A program made the position numbers and the translations under genes. From NCBI GenBank assembly GCA_964475385.1, contig CAYYWV010000066.1, positions 1-14,231 on the forward strand: a DNA stretch of 14,231 bases, in the 5' to 3' direction. Source of the stretch: CAYYWV01 sp964475385. GTDB lineage: Bacteria; Pseudomonadota; Alphaproteobacteria; JAAXGF01. This document shows positions 7,778-14,177 of this stretch, piece by piece (the first letter of the stretch is position 1; each line of letters opens with the position of its first letter). Below the pieces are notes generated by a model that was given only the letters and a program-made list of their open reading frames with translations, was not told the DNA's origin and made no database searches.

Positions 7778-7976
7778 CAAACTTCCTCCCTTCTTCACGG
7801 CGACGCCCTCCGCGTCGGCCGGTCGTTGAATGCCGGCCGTTCGCCGTTAGGGCGCGCCCGCCGCATATGCGGCACATCGATCTGAAGGCCGGAGCCTCGC
7901 CCCCTGCTTGCCCAGCGCCTTGCGCCCGCCTCGCAGGCCGACGACGCCCGCGGGTCCTTCGTTTTCGCGACCAATG
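7778..7976 (-). other. Long leader / intergenic region of the transporter operon with two inverted repeats
   Basis: No gene is seen between the binding-protein start and the operator pair. The region holds a 7-bp inverted repeat CGGCCGG/CCGGCCG (7816-7822 and 7833-7839, loop 10) and a perfect 14-bp palindrome GCCGCATATGCGGC (7860-7873). If transcription starts at the operators, both would lie in a 5' leader of nearly 200 bases. The stretch 8027-8109, between the operators and the regulator stop codon, shows nothing further. Confidence 0.5.
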
Positions 7977-8013
7977 ATCCGATTATTAGACCATGATCGT
8001 CTAATCATTAGAC
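7977..8013. promoter_or_regulatory. Tandem operators for the GntR regulator, upstream of the transporter operon
   Basis: GTCTAATCATTAGAC at 7999-8013 is a perfect inverted repeat (7-bp arms around a central C). A degenerate copy, ATCCGATTATTAGAC, lies at 7977-7991 and matches 11 of 15 positions. Their centres are 22 bases apart, about two helical turns, so dimers could bind the same face. A third copy is in front of the regulator gene. A TAATAAT-like -10 on the minus strand overlaps the degenerate site, which would suit repression. The match to the regulator is inferred from shared location, not shown. Confidence 0.75.
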
Positions 8014-8109
8014 CAATAGGGTCTGGCGGCGTCAAGCGCTACCTCGCCGCCGGAAGACGGGGAAAATGGCGAAAAGAGACCCTTGCAGGCCGATTGCCGC
8101 GGGGCCGGC

Positions 8110-8829
8110 CTATGCCGACGAGGCCGCCGCCGGGCTCGCCGCCTGGCGCGCCGCGACCACGCCGACGAGCTCGCGGACCGCGGTGTCGATATGGGCGGCC
8201 ATGGCTTCGGCCGCGCGCTCGCCGTCGCCGGCCTCGATGGCCTCGAAGACGCGGATATGGCCCTCGAGACTGCTGCCCAAAAGAATCGGATACTCGTGGC
8301 CCACGAGCAGGAAGATCGCATCGCGCGCGCTTTCGATCGCGTCCTCGACGTAAGGGTTGCGCGCGGCCGCCGCGACCGCCAGGTGAAAGTCCGAATCGGC
8401 CTTGCGAAAGCGGGGGATGCCGTCGTTGCGGCGCAGATCCTCGATCGCATCGGCGAGGCGGGCGAGGTCGTCGTCCGTCCGCCGGGCCGCGGCGAGGCGG
8501 GCGGCCAGCGCCTCGTTGGCGCGGCGGAACTCCATCAGATGCAGAAAGCTCTCGGTCTCGTCGCGCAGCCGCGCCTGCATATGCGCCATCGGCTGCATCA
8601 GCGAGGTTACCGTAAGCCCCCCGTTGGCGCCCCGCCGGCTGATCAGATAGCCCTTCTCGACCAGAACCTTGATCGCGTCGCGCACCGATTCGCGCGAGAC
8701 CGCGAGCTGATCGGCGATCTCGCGCTCGGGCGGCAGGCGATCGCCCGGCAGATAGGTGCACAGATGGATCGCCCGGCGGATGCGCTCGACGACGAGCTCG
8801 TGGGTCGCGGGCTTGCGGATCGGCTTCAT
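8110..8829 (-). CDS. GntR-family transcriptional regulator, FadR subfamily (FCD domain)
   Basis: One-component ligand-responsive DNA-binding protein of 239 residues. The winged helix-turn-helix covers about 9-75, with LPPEREIADQLAVSRESVRDAIKVL and the wing GYLISRRGANGGLTV. The FCD effector domain (about 95-220) keeps the usual metal-binding set: D145 and H149 (ADSDFHLAV), H191 (EGHIRVFEAI) and H213 (AAHIDTAV). The C-terminus is a short Ala/Ser tail. It stands upstream of the transporter operon on the same strand, with an operator copy 51-65 bases before its own start, so autoregulation plus control of the transporter is likely. The effector is probably the imported compound or a carboxylate derived from it. 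The ribosome-binding site is weak. Confidence 0.94.
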   Translation of the reverse strand: MKPIRKPATHELVVERIRRAIHLCTYLPGDRLPPEREIADQLAVSRESVRDAIKVLVEKGYLISRRGANGGLTVTSLMQPMAHMQARLRDETESFLHLMEFRRANEALAARLAAARRTDDDLARLADAIEDLRRNDGIPRFRKADSDFHLAVAAAARNPYVEDAIESARDAIFLLVGHEYPILLGSSLEGHIRVFEAIEAGDGERAAEAMAAHIDTAVRELVGVVAARQAASPAAASSA

Positions 8830-8879
8830 GCGCCCGGTCGTCTTTCCCTTGGCGGTTTTCTGAACGGGACTGGCTTAGT

Positions 8880-8894
8880 GTCTAATGATTAGGC
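8880..8894. promoter_or_regulatory. Operator copy upstream of the GntR regulator gene
   Basis: GTCTAATGATTAGGC differs from the perfect upstream operator at the central base and one arm position, and both copies are followed by CAAT. It lies 51-65 bases before the regulator ATG, in the right place for autorepression. It is also 121-135 bases before the divergent ATP-grasp gene, which it could influence. Confidence 0.72.
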
Positions 8895-8935
8895 CAATGG
8901 GTCGCCGAGCGTCAAGCCCAGCCCGGCCAATGGCC

Positions 8936-8950
8936 TTAACCAAGGCTTAA
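8936..8950. promoter_or_regulatory. CtrA-type box upstream of the ATP-grasp gene
   Basis: TTAACCAAGGCTTAAC contains TTAA-N7-TTAA, the known binding pattern of the alphaproteobacterial response regulator CtrA, including the favoured C after each TTAA. It is 65-79 bases before the start of the ATP-grasp gene. The inner bases CCTTAACCAAGG also form a palindrome. Confidence 0.7.
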
Positions 8951-9014
8951 CAGCCGCCGTTTACGTTTTCGAAAGCCGGCCGGAACGGCCGATTCTCCAC
9001 GAGCGACGGAGCGC

Positions 9015-10157
9015 ATGGCGATGACCGCAGAGTCTTTTCTAGACAAGGAAAAGAAAGAGGCTCCGATCGATATCGCCCGTTGCATGGCCCTGGCCCGAAG
9101 CCGGTTCGGCAAGCCTCTGTTCGCGCAGATCTCCGAGATCGCCAAGCTGTCGCTCGGACCCGGCAAGCTGCGGCCCGAGGAGTACTATTACTACGGGCTC
9201 TACGACGACAGCCGCTATTCGTTCGACGACAAAGCGCGCTTCATCGGCAAGCGCGCCCAGGACCGCATCCACTACGCCTGCAACGAGCTCGGCTGGTGGG
9301 CGATCGCCCACGACAAGCTCGCCTTCTACGCTTCGATGGCCGGGCTCGGGTTCCGGACCCCACGGATCTTCGCCGTCTATCATCGCACGCGCGGCTTCGG
9401 CGACGCCGCGGCGCTCGCCGACGCTGAGGCGCTCGCCGCTTTCTTGCGCGCGGGCATGACCTATCCCTTCTTCTCGAAGCCCGTGCGCGGCATGTACTCG
9501 GTCGGCGTCGCCGCGGTCGACTCCTACGATGCCGAGACCGATAGCCTGGCGCTTTCGGGCGGCGAGCGGGTCGCGGTCGACGGCTTCGTCGAGGCGATCG
9601 CGCCCTTCTTCGCCGAAGGGTATCTCTTTCAAGAGCGGCTTGCGCCCGCGCCCGAGGTCGCGCGTATCTGCGGACCCGGCATGTCTACGGTCCGGGTCAT
9701 GATCCTGACCGACGACGACGAGACCCAGATTTACCGGGTGGTGTGGAAGATCCCCACCCGCGACAACGTCGCCGACAACTTCTGGCGTCCGGGCAACATG
9801 CTGGGCGCGGTCGATCCCGAAACGGGCCGCGTCAACCGGGTCGTGCGCGGCGTCGGCCCCGACCGCGAAGTCGTCGAAGCCCACCCCGATTCGGGCGCGC
9901 CTCTCGCCGGCCGCCCTCTTCCCGACTGGGAGCGCGTCCGCAGCCTCGCGCTCGAGGCGGCGCGGGCCTTCCCGGGCCTGCACATCCAGGCCTGGGACGT
10001 GGCGCTGACCGCCGAGGGGCCGGTGCTGCTCGAGCTCAACATCGGGGGCGACTTCAACCTGCCCCAGCTCGCGAGCGGCGACGGCCTGATGGACGAGCGT
10101 CTGCGCGCCTTGATCGACCGCGCGCGCGCCCGCAAGCGCGGCGCTTCCGACGCATAA
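9015..10157 (+). CDS. Sugar-transfer-associated ATP-grasp domain protein
   Basis: ATP-dependent ligase-fold protein, 380 residues, resembling the ATPgrasp_ST family (PF14397), whose members often lie in polysaccharide or cell-envelope clusters. Seen are HDK (99-101), the nucleotide-binding Lys in FFSKPVRGMYSVGV (K155), FQER (205-208), STVRVMI with R227, and the metal-binding end QAWDVALTAEGPVLLELNIGGDFNLPQ with D328, E340 and N342. No signal peptide or membrane segment is visible, so it should be cytoplasmic. ATG at 9015 is preceded by GGAG; an ATG two codons later is an alternative. It is a single-gene unit, with a CtrA box upstream and a hairpin downstream. Its ligation substrates cannot be inferred; no glycosyltransferase lies next to it in this window. 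Confidence 0.88.
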   Translation: MAMTAESFLDKEKKEAPIDIARCMALARSRFGKPLFAQISEIAKLSLGPGKLRPEEYYYYGLYDDSRYSFDDKARFIGKRAQDRIHYACNELGWWAIAHDKLAFYASMAGLGFRTPRIFAVYHRTRGFGDAAALADAEALAAFLRAGMTYPFFSKPVRGMYSVGVAAVDSYDAETDSLALSGGERVAVDGFVEAIAPFFAEGYLFQERLAPAPEVARICGPGMSTVRVMILTDDDETQIYRVVWKIPTRDNVADNFWRPGNMLGAVDPETGRVNRVVRGVGPDREVVEAHPDSGAPLAGRPLPDWERVRSLALEAARAFPGLHIQAWDVALTAEGPVLLELNIGGDFNLPQLASGDGLMDERLRALIDRARARKRGASDA

Positions 10158-10173
10158 CGCCAAGTCGAAACGA

Positions 10174-10197
10174 AACGCCCCCGCAAGCGGGGGCGTT
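10174..10197. terminator. Hairpin between convergent ATP-grasp and pilin genes
   Basis: AACGCCCCCGC (10174-10184) and GCGGGGGCGTT (10187-10197) are perfect 11-bp arms with only two bases between. It begins 17 bases after the ATP-grasp stop. The T tract is short on the plus strand (TT) and better on the minus strand (TTTCGTTT), so it may end both this gene and the convergent pilin gene. Confidence 0.7.
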
Positions 10198-10284
10198 CCC
10201 AACCGCCGCGTGGCGGCGGATCGCACCCGGATGGGCGACACCGGCTATGCCGGCGCCGCGCATCCAGGGGTCACGAGACGCGCA

Positions 10285-10461
10285 TCAACCGCCAGCGCCG
10301 CTGATCTCGTTCGCGACCGTCGTGAACATGTTGGTGAGATTGGTGCCGACCAACTGAACGGCGCCAATAATGACGACAGCGATGCCCGCGGCGATGAGAC
10401 CATACTCAATCGCCGTGGCACCGGACTTGTTCTTCAAAAAGCAGCGCAGGTACTGGATCAT
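10285..10461 (-). CDS. Flp/Fap-type (type IVb) pilin subunit
   Basis: A 58-residue prepilin found by reading the minus strand directly. It begins MIQYLRCFLKNKSGATAIEY. The short basic leader ends in SG, and the prepilin peptidase would cut before ATAIEY (between G14 and A15), leaving E19 and Y20 as the Glu-Tyr pair typical of Flp pilins. A hydrophobic helix follows (GLIAAGIAVVIIGAVQLVG, 21-39), then a short polar end. AGGAG sits seven bases before the ATG, an excellent ribosome-binding site. Base use is visibly less G+C-rich than in neighbours. Flp pilins are assembled by the Tad system for surface adhesion; no tad/cpa gene is in this window, so it is an orphan copy here. It is divergent from the methyltransferase gene with an intergenic region rich in regulatory motifs. 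Confidence 0.93.
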   Translation of the reverse strand: MIQYLRCFLKNKSGATAIEYGLIAAGIAVVIIGAVQLVGTNLTNMFTTVANEISGAGG

Positions 10462-10490
10462 CACTCGACTCCTCGATCGTTGCGCATCAT

Positions 10491-10520
10491 GTCAAGCGAT
10501 ATACCAGCCCATCGCTTGAC
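10491..10520. repeat. Perfect 10-bp inverted repeat upstream of the pilin gene
   Basis: GTCAAGCGAT (10491-10500) and ATCGCTTGAC (10511-10520) are exact inverted copies separated by 10 bases, so the arm centres are 20 bases apart. It lies 30-59 bases before the pilin ATG. It could be a regulator's operator or, if transcribed, a hairpin in the leader. The right arm also supplies TTGAC on the plus strand. Confidence 0.6.
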
Positions 10521-10525
10521 TGTAA

Positions 10526-10539
10526 GTGATCAACATCAC
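10526..10539. promoter_or_regulatory. CRP/FNR-superfamily binding palindrome
   Basis: GTGATCAACATCAC has 5-bp inverted arms around four bases. Extended to AGTGATCAACATCACA it is close to the CRP consensus TGTGA-N6-TCACA and also resembles the FNR/FixK pattern TTGAT-N4-ATCAA. It lies 65-78 bases upstream of the pilin start and about 104 bases before the methyltransferase start. Confidence 0.6.
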
Positions 10540-10589
10540 AGGCAGAAACCGTTACATCCGCCGTTCTCATCGACTTACATCACCGTGGG

Positions 10590-10604
10590 TTAAATTAGAT
10601 TTAA
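10590..10604. promoter_or_regulatory. CtrA-type box between pilin and methyltransferase genes
   Basis: TTAAATTAGATTTAA is TTAA-N7-TTAA and at the same time a perfect palindrome (TTAAAT, TAG, ATTTAA). It is 39-53 bases before the methyltransferase ATG, a position overlapping a likely promoter, and 129-143 bases before the pilin ATG. Confidence 0.68.
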
Positions 10605-10642
10605 TCCGCCCGCGAATGGCGGCCGAGGAAGGGAGAAACCCC

Positions 10643-11167
10643 ATGACCACCGGCAACCGGCTCGACCGCATGATCGCCCGGCTCGTCGCCCAGCGCGACT
10701 GCCTCACGCTCGCCATCGCGATGATCGGCAAGCTTCCGGGGCCGGTGCTCGAGTTCGGGCTCGGAAAGGGCCGCACCTACGACTTCCTGCGCGCGCGACT
10801 TGCGGACCGAGAGATCTTCGTCTTCGACCGCGAGATCCACTGCCCGCCCGACTGCGTGCCGCCCGCAGGCCGTCTGTTCCTCGGCGAGTTCCGCGAGACC
10901 GTGCCCGAGGCCCGGCGCGCGCTCGGCGATCATTGCGCCGCCCTCGCCCACTTCGACGTGGGCAGCGAGGACCGGGCGCGCGACGCCGAGCTCATCGCCT
11001 GGCTCGCGCCGGCGGCGGCGCCGCTCATGCGCCCCGGCGCAGCGGTGGTCGCCGACCGGCCCATGGCCGCGCCCGGATGGCGCGCGGTCGCGCTTCCCTC
11101 CGGTCTCGGCGACGGGCGTCACTTCGTCTACCGGGTCGAAAGCGCCTCCGGGTTCACGGCCTCTTAA
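10643..11167 (+). CDS. Small class I SAM-dependent methyltransferase
   Basis: A 174-residue protein with a Rossmann-type SAM-binding start. Motif I is PVLEFGLGKGRTYDFL (GxGxG-like EFGLGKG at 37-43), the acidic residue after strand 2 is D62 (EIFVFDRE), and D105 lies in LAHFDVG. The overall pattern, with a short helical N-terminus (DRMIARLVAQRDCLTLA), resembles the small Methyltransf_17 family (PF12692) as I remember it. The methylated substrate is unknown. The ATG at 10643 is supported by GGGAG eight bases upstream; longer in-frame starts lack one and would run through the CtrA box. It is divergent from the pilin gene and 42 bases ahead of the ABC exporter genes, so read-through is possible. 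Confidence 0.82.
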   Translation: MTTGNRLDRMIARLVAQRDCLTLAIAMIGKLPGPVLEFGLGKGRTYDFLRARLADREIFVFDREIHCPPDCVPPAGRLFLGEFRETVPEARRALGDHCAALAHFDVGSEDRARDAELIAWLAPAAAPLMRPGAAVVADRPMAAPGWRAVALPSGLGDGRHFVYRVESASGFTAS

Positions 11168-11209
11168 CGACGGCCGCGCGAAACTGTTCGGCCCAGCACC
11201 GGGCCGGTC

Positions 11210-11935
11210 ATGATTGCAGTTCGCGACGTCTATAAGGGATTCGGGGGCATCGAGGCGCTGGCCGGCGTGACCTTCGCCGCGGCCGATGGCTGCATCACCG
11301 GGCTGATCGGCCCCAACGGCGCCGGCAAGACGACCACCTTGCGCATCCTGTACACGGTGCTGCGGCCCGACGCCGGCCGCGCCGAGATCGACGGTTTCGA
11401 GACCACGGCCGCCCCACGCGAGGTCCAGCGCCGGATCGGCGTGCTCTCCGACGCTCGGGGGCTCTATCCGCGGCTGACCGCCCGCGAGCACATCCGCTAC
11501 TTCGGCCGGCTGCACGGCCTCAAGGGGCCGGGCCTCGAGCGCGAGATCGACCGGCTCGTCGACATGCTGGACATGGGCGACTTCGCCGATCGGCCGGCGC
11601 GCGGGTTCTCGCGCGGGCAACGGATGCGGGTCGCGCTCGCCCGCGCCCTCGTCCACCGTCCTCAGAACGTGCTTCTCGACGAGCCGACCAACGGGCTCGA
11701 CGTCGCCGCCAGCCGAACGATGCGGGCGCTGATCCGGCGCATTCGCGACGAAGGCCGCTGCGTCCTGTTCTCGAGCCACATCATGCAGGAGGTCTCGGCG
11801 CTCTGCGACCGCCTGGTCGTGCTGAGCCGCGGCCGGGTGCTCGCCGACGGCACGCCCGATGCGCTGTGCCGCGAGACCGGAAAGGCCGACCTCGAGGACG
11901 CCTTCGTCTTTGCGACCGCCCGTCGGGCCGGGTGA
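11210..11935 (+). CDS. ABC exporter ATP-binding protein, NatA-like
   Basis: ATPase of a two-component exporter, 241 residues. Walker A is GPNGAGKT (34-41), the signature is FSRGQRMR (133-140), Walker B is NVLLDEPTNGLDV (153-165), and the switch His is H180 (LFSSH). The signature has Phe-Ser-Arg-Gly-Gln instead of LSGGQ, a variant seen in NatA/drug-exporter types. At the Q-loop position the sequence reads IGVLSDARGLYPRLTARE with no obvious Gln; NatA relatives differ here too, so it is not necessarily inactive. The stop overlaps the permease start in GTGA, so the two are translationally coupled. Similar pairs export sodium, antibiotics or lipids; the cargo here is unknown. Confidence 0.93.
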   Translation: MIAVRDVYKGFGGIEALAGVTFAAADGCITGLIGPNGAGKTTTLRILYTVLRPDAGRAEIDGFETTAAPREVQRRIGVLSDARGLYPRLTAREHIRYFGRLHGLKGPGLEREIDRLVDMLDMGDFADRPARGFSRGQRMRVALARALVHRPQNVLLDEPTNGLDVAASRTMRALIRRIRDEGRCVLFSSHIMQEVSALCDRLVVLSRGRVLADGTPDALCRETGKADLEDAFVFATARRAG

Positions 11936-13116
11936 GCGCCGTGCTCGAGCGGATCTGGGTCGTCTTCGTCAAGGAGGTCGTCGACAACCTTCGCGACCGG
12001 CGCAGCGTCGCGACCGCCATGCTCTATCCGCTCATCGGGCCGGTGCTCGTGGGGCTGCTGATCGGCCTCGTCGGCGAAGCGATGCAGACCCTGCCCGACC
12101 GCGGGATCGCGCTCGCCGTCCAGGGGGCCGAGCGCGCGCCGGCCTTGATCGCGTACCTCACCGAGCGCGGCGCGCGGATCGCGCCCGCGCCCGCCGATCC
12201 GGTCGCGGCCGTGCGCAGCGGCGAGCGCGAGGTCGTGCTCGTCATCGGCGAGGACTACGGCGCACGCCTCGACGCCGAACGCCCGGCGACGGTTGAGATC
12301 GTCTCCGACGGCTCGCGGCTCAGCGCCGTCATGGCGATGAGCCGCGCGTTCACCCTGTTGCAGGACTACGCCCAGTCGGTGGCGGCGCGGCGGTTGAGCG
12401 CGCGCGGGATCGACCCCCAGGTGGTTCGCCCGCTCATGATTCGCAGCGTCGATGTGGCGACGGGCCGGAACCTCACGGGCTTTTTCCTCAACATGATGCC
12501 GCCGTTCATCATCTTTACGATCTTCGTCGGCGGGGTGTATCTCGCGATCGACGCGACCGCGGGCGAGCGCGAGCGGGGGTCGCTCGAGCCGTTGCTCGCC
12601 AACCCGATCTCGCGGGTCGAGCTGATGGCGGGCAAGGTCGCGGCCGCCTTCGTCTTCACCGCGGCCTCGCTTATCGTCCAGCTCGCCGCCTTCCGCGCCA
12701 TGTTCGCCCTGCTCGCCCGGGGAGCCGGGACGATGGCCGCGGGGCCCGACGGCGCGGCCTTCGTCGCCATGTTCGCCATCGCCGTTCCCTTGATGCTGCT
12801 CGCGGTCGCGCTTCAAGTGATCGTCGCCGCGCTGACCACAAGCTTCAAGGAGGCGCAAACCTATCTCGCGCTCTTGCCGCTTCTGCCGGCGCTTCCCGGG
12901 CTGGTGATGGTCTTCGTCCCGGTCCGGACCCACCCCTGGATGATGGCGATCCCGACTTTCGGCCAGACGCTTCTGTTCGGCCAGTTCGCGCGCGGCGAAG
13001 CGGTGCGGCTCGTCGATGCGGCGCTCGCCAGCGGGGCGACCGCGCTCGCCGCCGCCGCGCTTCTGGGGCTCGCCGCCCGCCTTTACCGTCGCGAGGCGCT
13101 TCTGTTCGGAGGCTGA
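11932..13116 (+). CDS. ABC exporter permease, NatB-like (ABC2_membrane_3 type)
   Basis: Inner-membrane subunit paired with the preceding ATPase, 394 residues. Topology is typical of the ABC-2 group: one hydrophobic segment near 30-50 after the motif VFVKEVVDNLRDRRSVATAM, a large extracytoplasmic domain (about 52-175), then further membrane segments around 182-205, 228-248, 268-292, 310-330 and 365-385. GERERGSLEPLLANPISRVELMAGK (about 211-235) is the conserved cytoplasmic loop of NatB-like proteins. The GTG at 11932 overlaps the ATPase stop by four bases; a second GTG at 11941 is possible. Neither has a strong ribosome-binding site, consistent with coupling. No membrane-fusion or outer-membrane partner is adjacent. 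Confidence 0.92.
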   Translation: MSAVLERIWVVFVKEVVDNLRDRRSVATAMLYPLIGPVLVGLLIGLVGEAMQTLPDRGIALAVQGAERAPALIAYLTERGARIAPAPADPVAAVRSGEREVVLVIGEDYGARLDAERPATVEIVSDGSRLSAVMAMSRAFTLLQDYAQSVAARRLSARGIDPQVVRPLMIRSVDVATGRNLTGFFLNMMPPFIIFTIFVGGVYLAIDATAGERERGSLEPLLANPISRVELMAGKVAAAFVFTAASLIVQLAAFRAMFALLARGAGTMAAGPDGAAFVAMFAIAVPLMLLAVALQVIVAALTTSFKEAQTYLALLPLLPALPGLVMVFVPVRTHPWMMAIPTFGQTLLFGQFARGEAVRLVDAALASGATALAAAALLGLAARLYRREALLFGG

Positions 13117-13176
13117 ACGCGCCGTCGGCCGCCGGACGGTAACCAAATCGCAAGGCGCGCGCCGTAGCCTCGGGGG

Positions 13177-14076
13177 ATGGGACGGCGCTTGGTCTTTTCG
13201 TTCGCCTTGCCGCTGCTCGCGGGCTTCGCTCTCGCGGGCTGCGCGGCGCCGCCCGTGGTCAGCCTGGCGACCAGCGTGGTCACCGGGGCGAGCTACATCC
13301 TGACCGGCAAGGGACCGGGCGACCACCTGCTCTCGCTCGCCACCGGCCGCGAGTGCGACGCCTTGCGCGCCTTTCGCGACAAGCCCTTCAGCCCCATCTG
13401 CCGCCGTCCCGCGCCCCCTGTCGCTCTCGCCGCGGCGCAGCCAGCGCCAAGGCCGGGCCCCGGGCTGGCGTTCGCATCCGTCGACGACGACGGCGGGGCC
13501 GATCTCGCCGCGCTCGGGCGCGCGCTCGCCGCCGTCGCGCCGGCCGCGGGCGGCGCACGCCCAGACCCCGCCTCGCCGGAGCCGCCGGGCTCTGCGGGGC
13601 CGCTGCCGGCCGATCCCGAACAGGCGCTTCCCGACGACGTGATCGCCGGCCTTCGCGCGGCGCTCGACCGCAACGCCGAGACCGCGGCCGAGGCCGCGCT
13701 CGCCGCGCGGATCGCCGGCGCGGCCGAGACCCGCATCGCAGCCGCCGAGCGCCAGAGGGCCGGACGCGTCCTCGCCGCCGCCGTGGTCGCGGCCATCGCC
13801 CGCCACCCCGACCGGGCCGGCGGCATCCTGCGCGCGGCCGTGGCCGCCGCGCCCGAAAGCCGCGTCGCCATCGTCGCCGGGGCGCGCGCCGCCTTCCCCG
13901 GCTTCGCCGCGACGATCGACCGGGCCGCGAACGCGCCCACGCCCGCCGCGCTCGCCGCGGCCCTCGATTCGGTCCGGAGCCCGGCGTCGTCCTCGCCGGC
14001 CCGCGAACGCCCTTCTCCGCGGCCCCGGCGGCCGTTCGCGGGGGCCGCGTCCTCGGCCCCGACGCCGCCCGCATAG
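13177..14076 (+). CDS. Putative lipoprotein with three-fold 15-residue repeat
   Basis: Protein of 299 residues with a lipoprotein signal: MGRRLVFSFALPLLAGFALAGC, lipobox LAGC with the lipidated C22. The next part (about 25-75: VVSLATSVVTGASYILTGKGPGDHLLSLATGRECDAL, with C60 and C75) resembles small uncharacterised alphaproteobacterial lipoproteins that carry a DH-L-S-TG-C block. A Pro/Ala-rich linker follows, then an Ala-rich helix (about 165-208). A repeat with Pro at 211, 226 and 241 comes next (PxxAxxIxxA type), and the end is rich in Pro, Ser and Arg. The domain order and cell location (periplasmic face of a membrane) are inferred; no function is recognised. The G-rich run before the ATG is very close, so start strength is unclear. 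Confidence 0.78.
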   Translation: MGRRLVFSFALPLLAGFALAGCAAPPVVSLATSVVTGASYILTGKGPGDHLLSLATGRECDALRAFRDKPFSPICRRPAPPVALAAAQPAPRPGPGLAFASVDDDGGADLAALGRALAAVAPAAGGARPDPASPEPPGSAGPLPADPEQALPDDVIAGLRAALDRNAETAAEAALAARIAGAAETRIAAAERQRAGRVLAAAVVAAIARHPDRAGGILRAAVAAAPESRVAIVAGARAAFPGFAATIDRAANAPTPAALAAALDSVRSPASSSPARERPSPRPRRPFAGAASSAPTPPA

Positions 14077-14177
14077 CGCGCCGCGCCCCCGCTTGCCCGG
14101 CCCCATTGGCCGCCCGCCCGAAGGCGTCTCCGAAAGGGTTTACGGAAGGGTGCGCGATGCAGTAGCTTTGCCCCCGC

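Noticed and set aside
6431..7885. 484-codon plus-strand open frame opposite the binding protein
   Set aside because: Antisense shadow; the minus strand has the Tat signal, ribosome-binding site and family motifs.
8019..8026. Possible further half operator (GGTCT) next to the perfect operator
   Set aside because: Only five bases agree, so it cannot be separated from chance.
10210..10593. 127-codon plus-strand open frame
   Set aside because: It overlaps the pilin gene on the opposite strand and the regulatory region, and has no ribosome-binding site or domain.
13131..13150. GGTAACCAAATCG as a third CtrA site
   Set aside because: It lacks both TTAA half-sites at the required spacing.
11662..14106. 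814-codon minus-strand open frame
   Set aside because: It runs antisense through the NatAB genes and the lipoprotein gene, which have clear domain motifs; its product is low-complexity Arg/Gly/Asp-rich.
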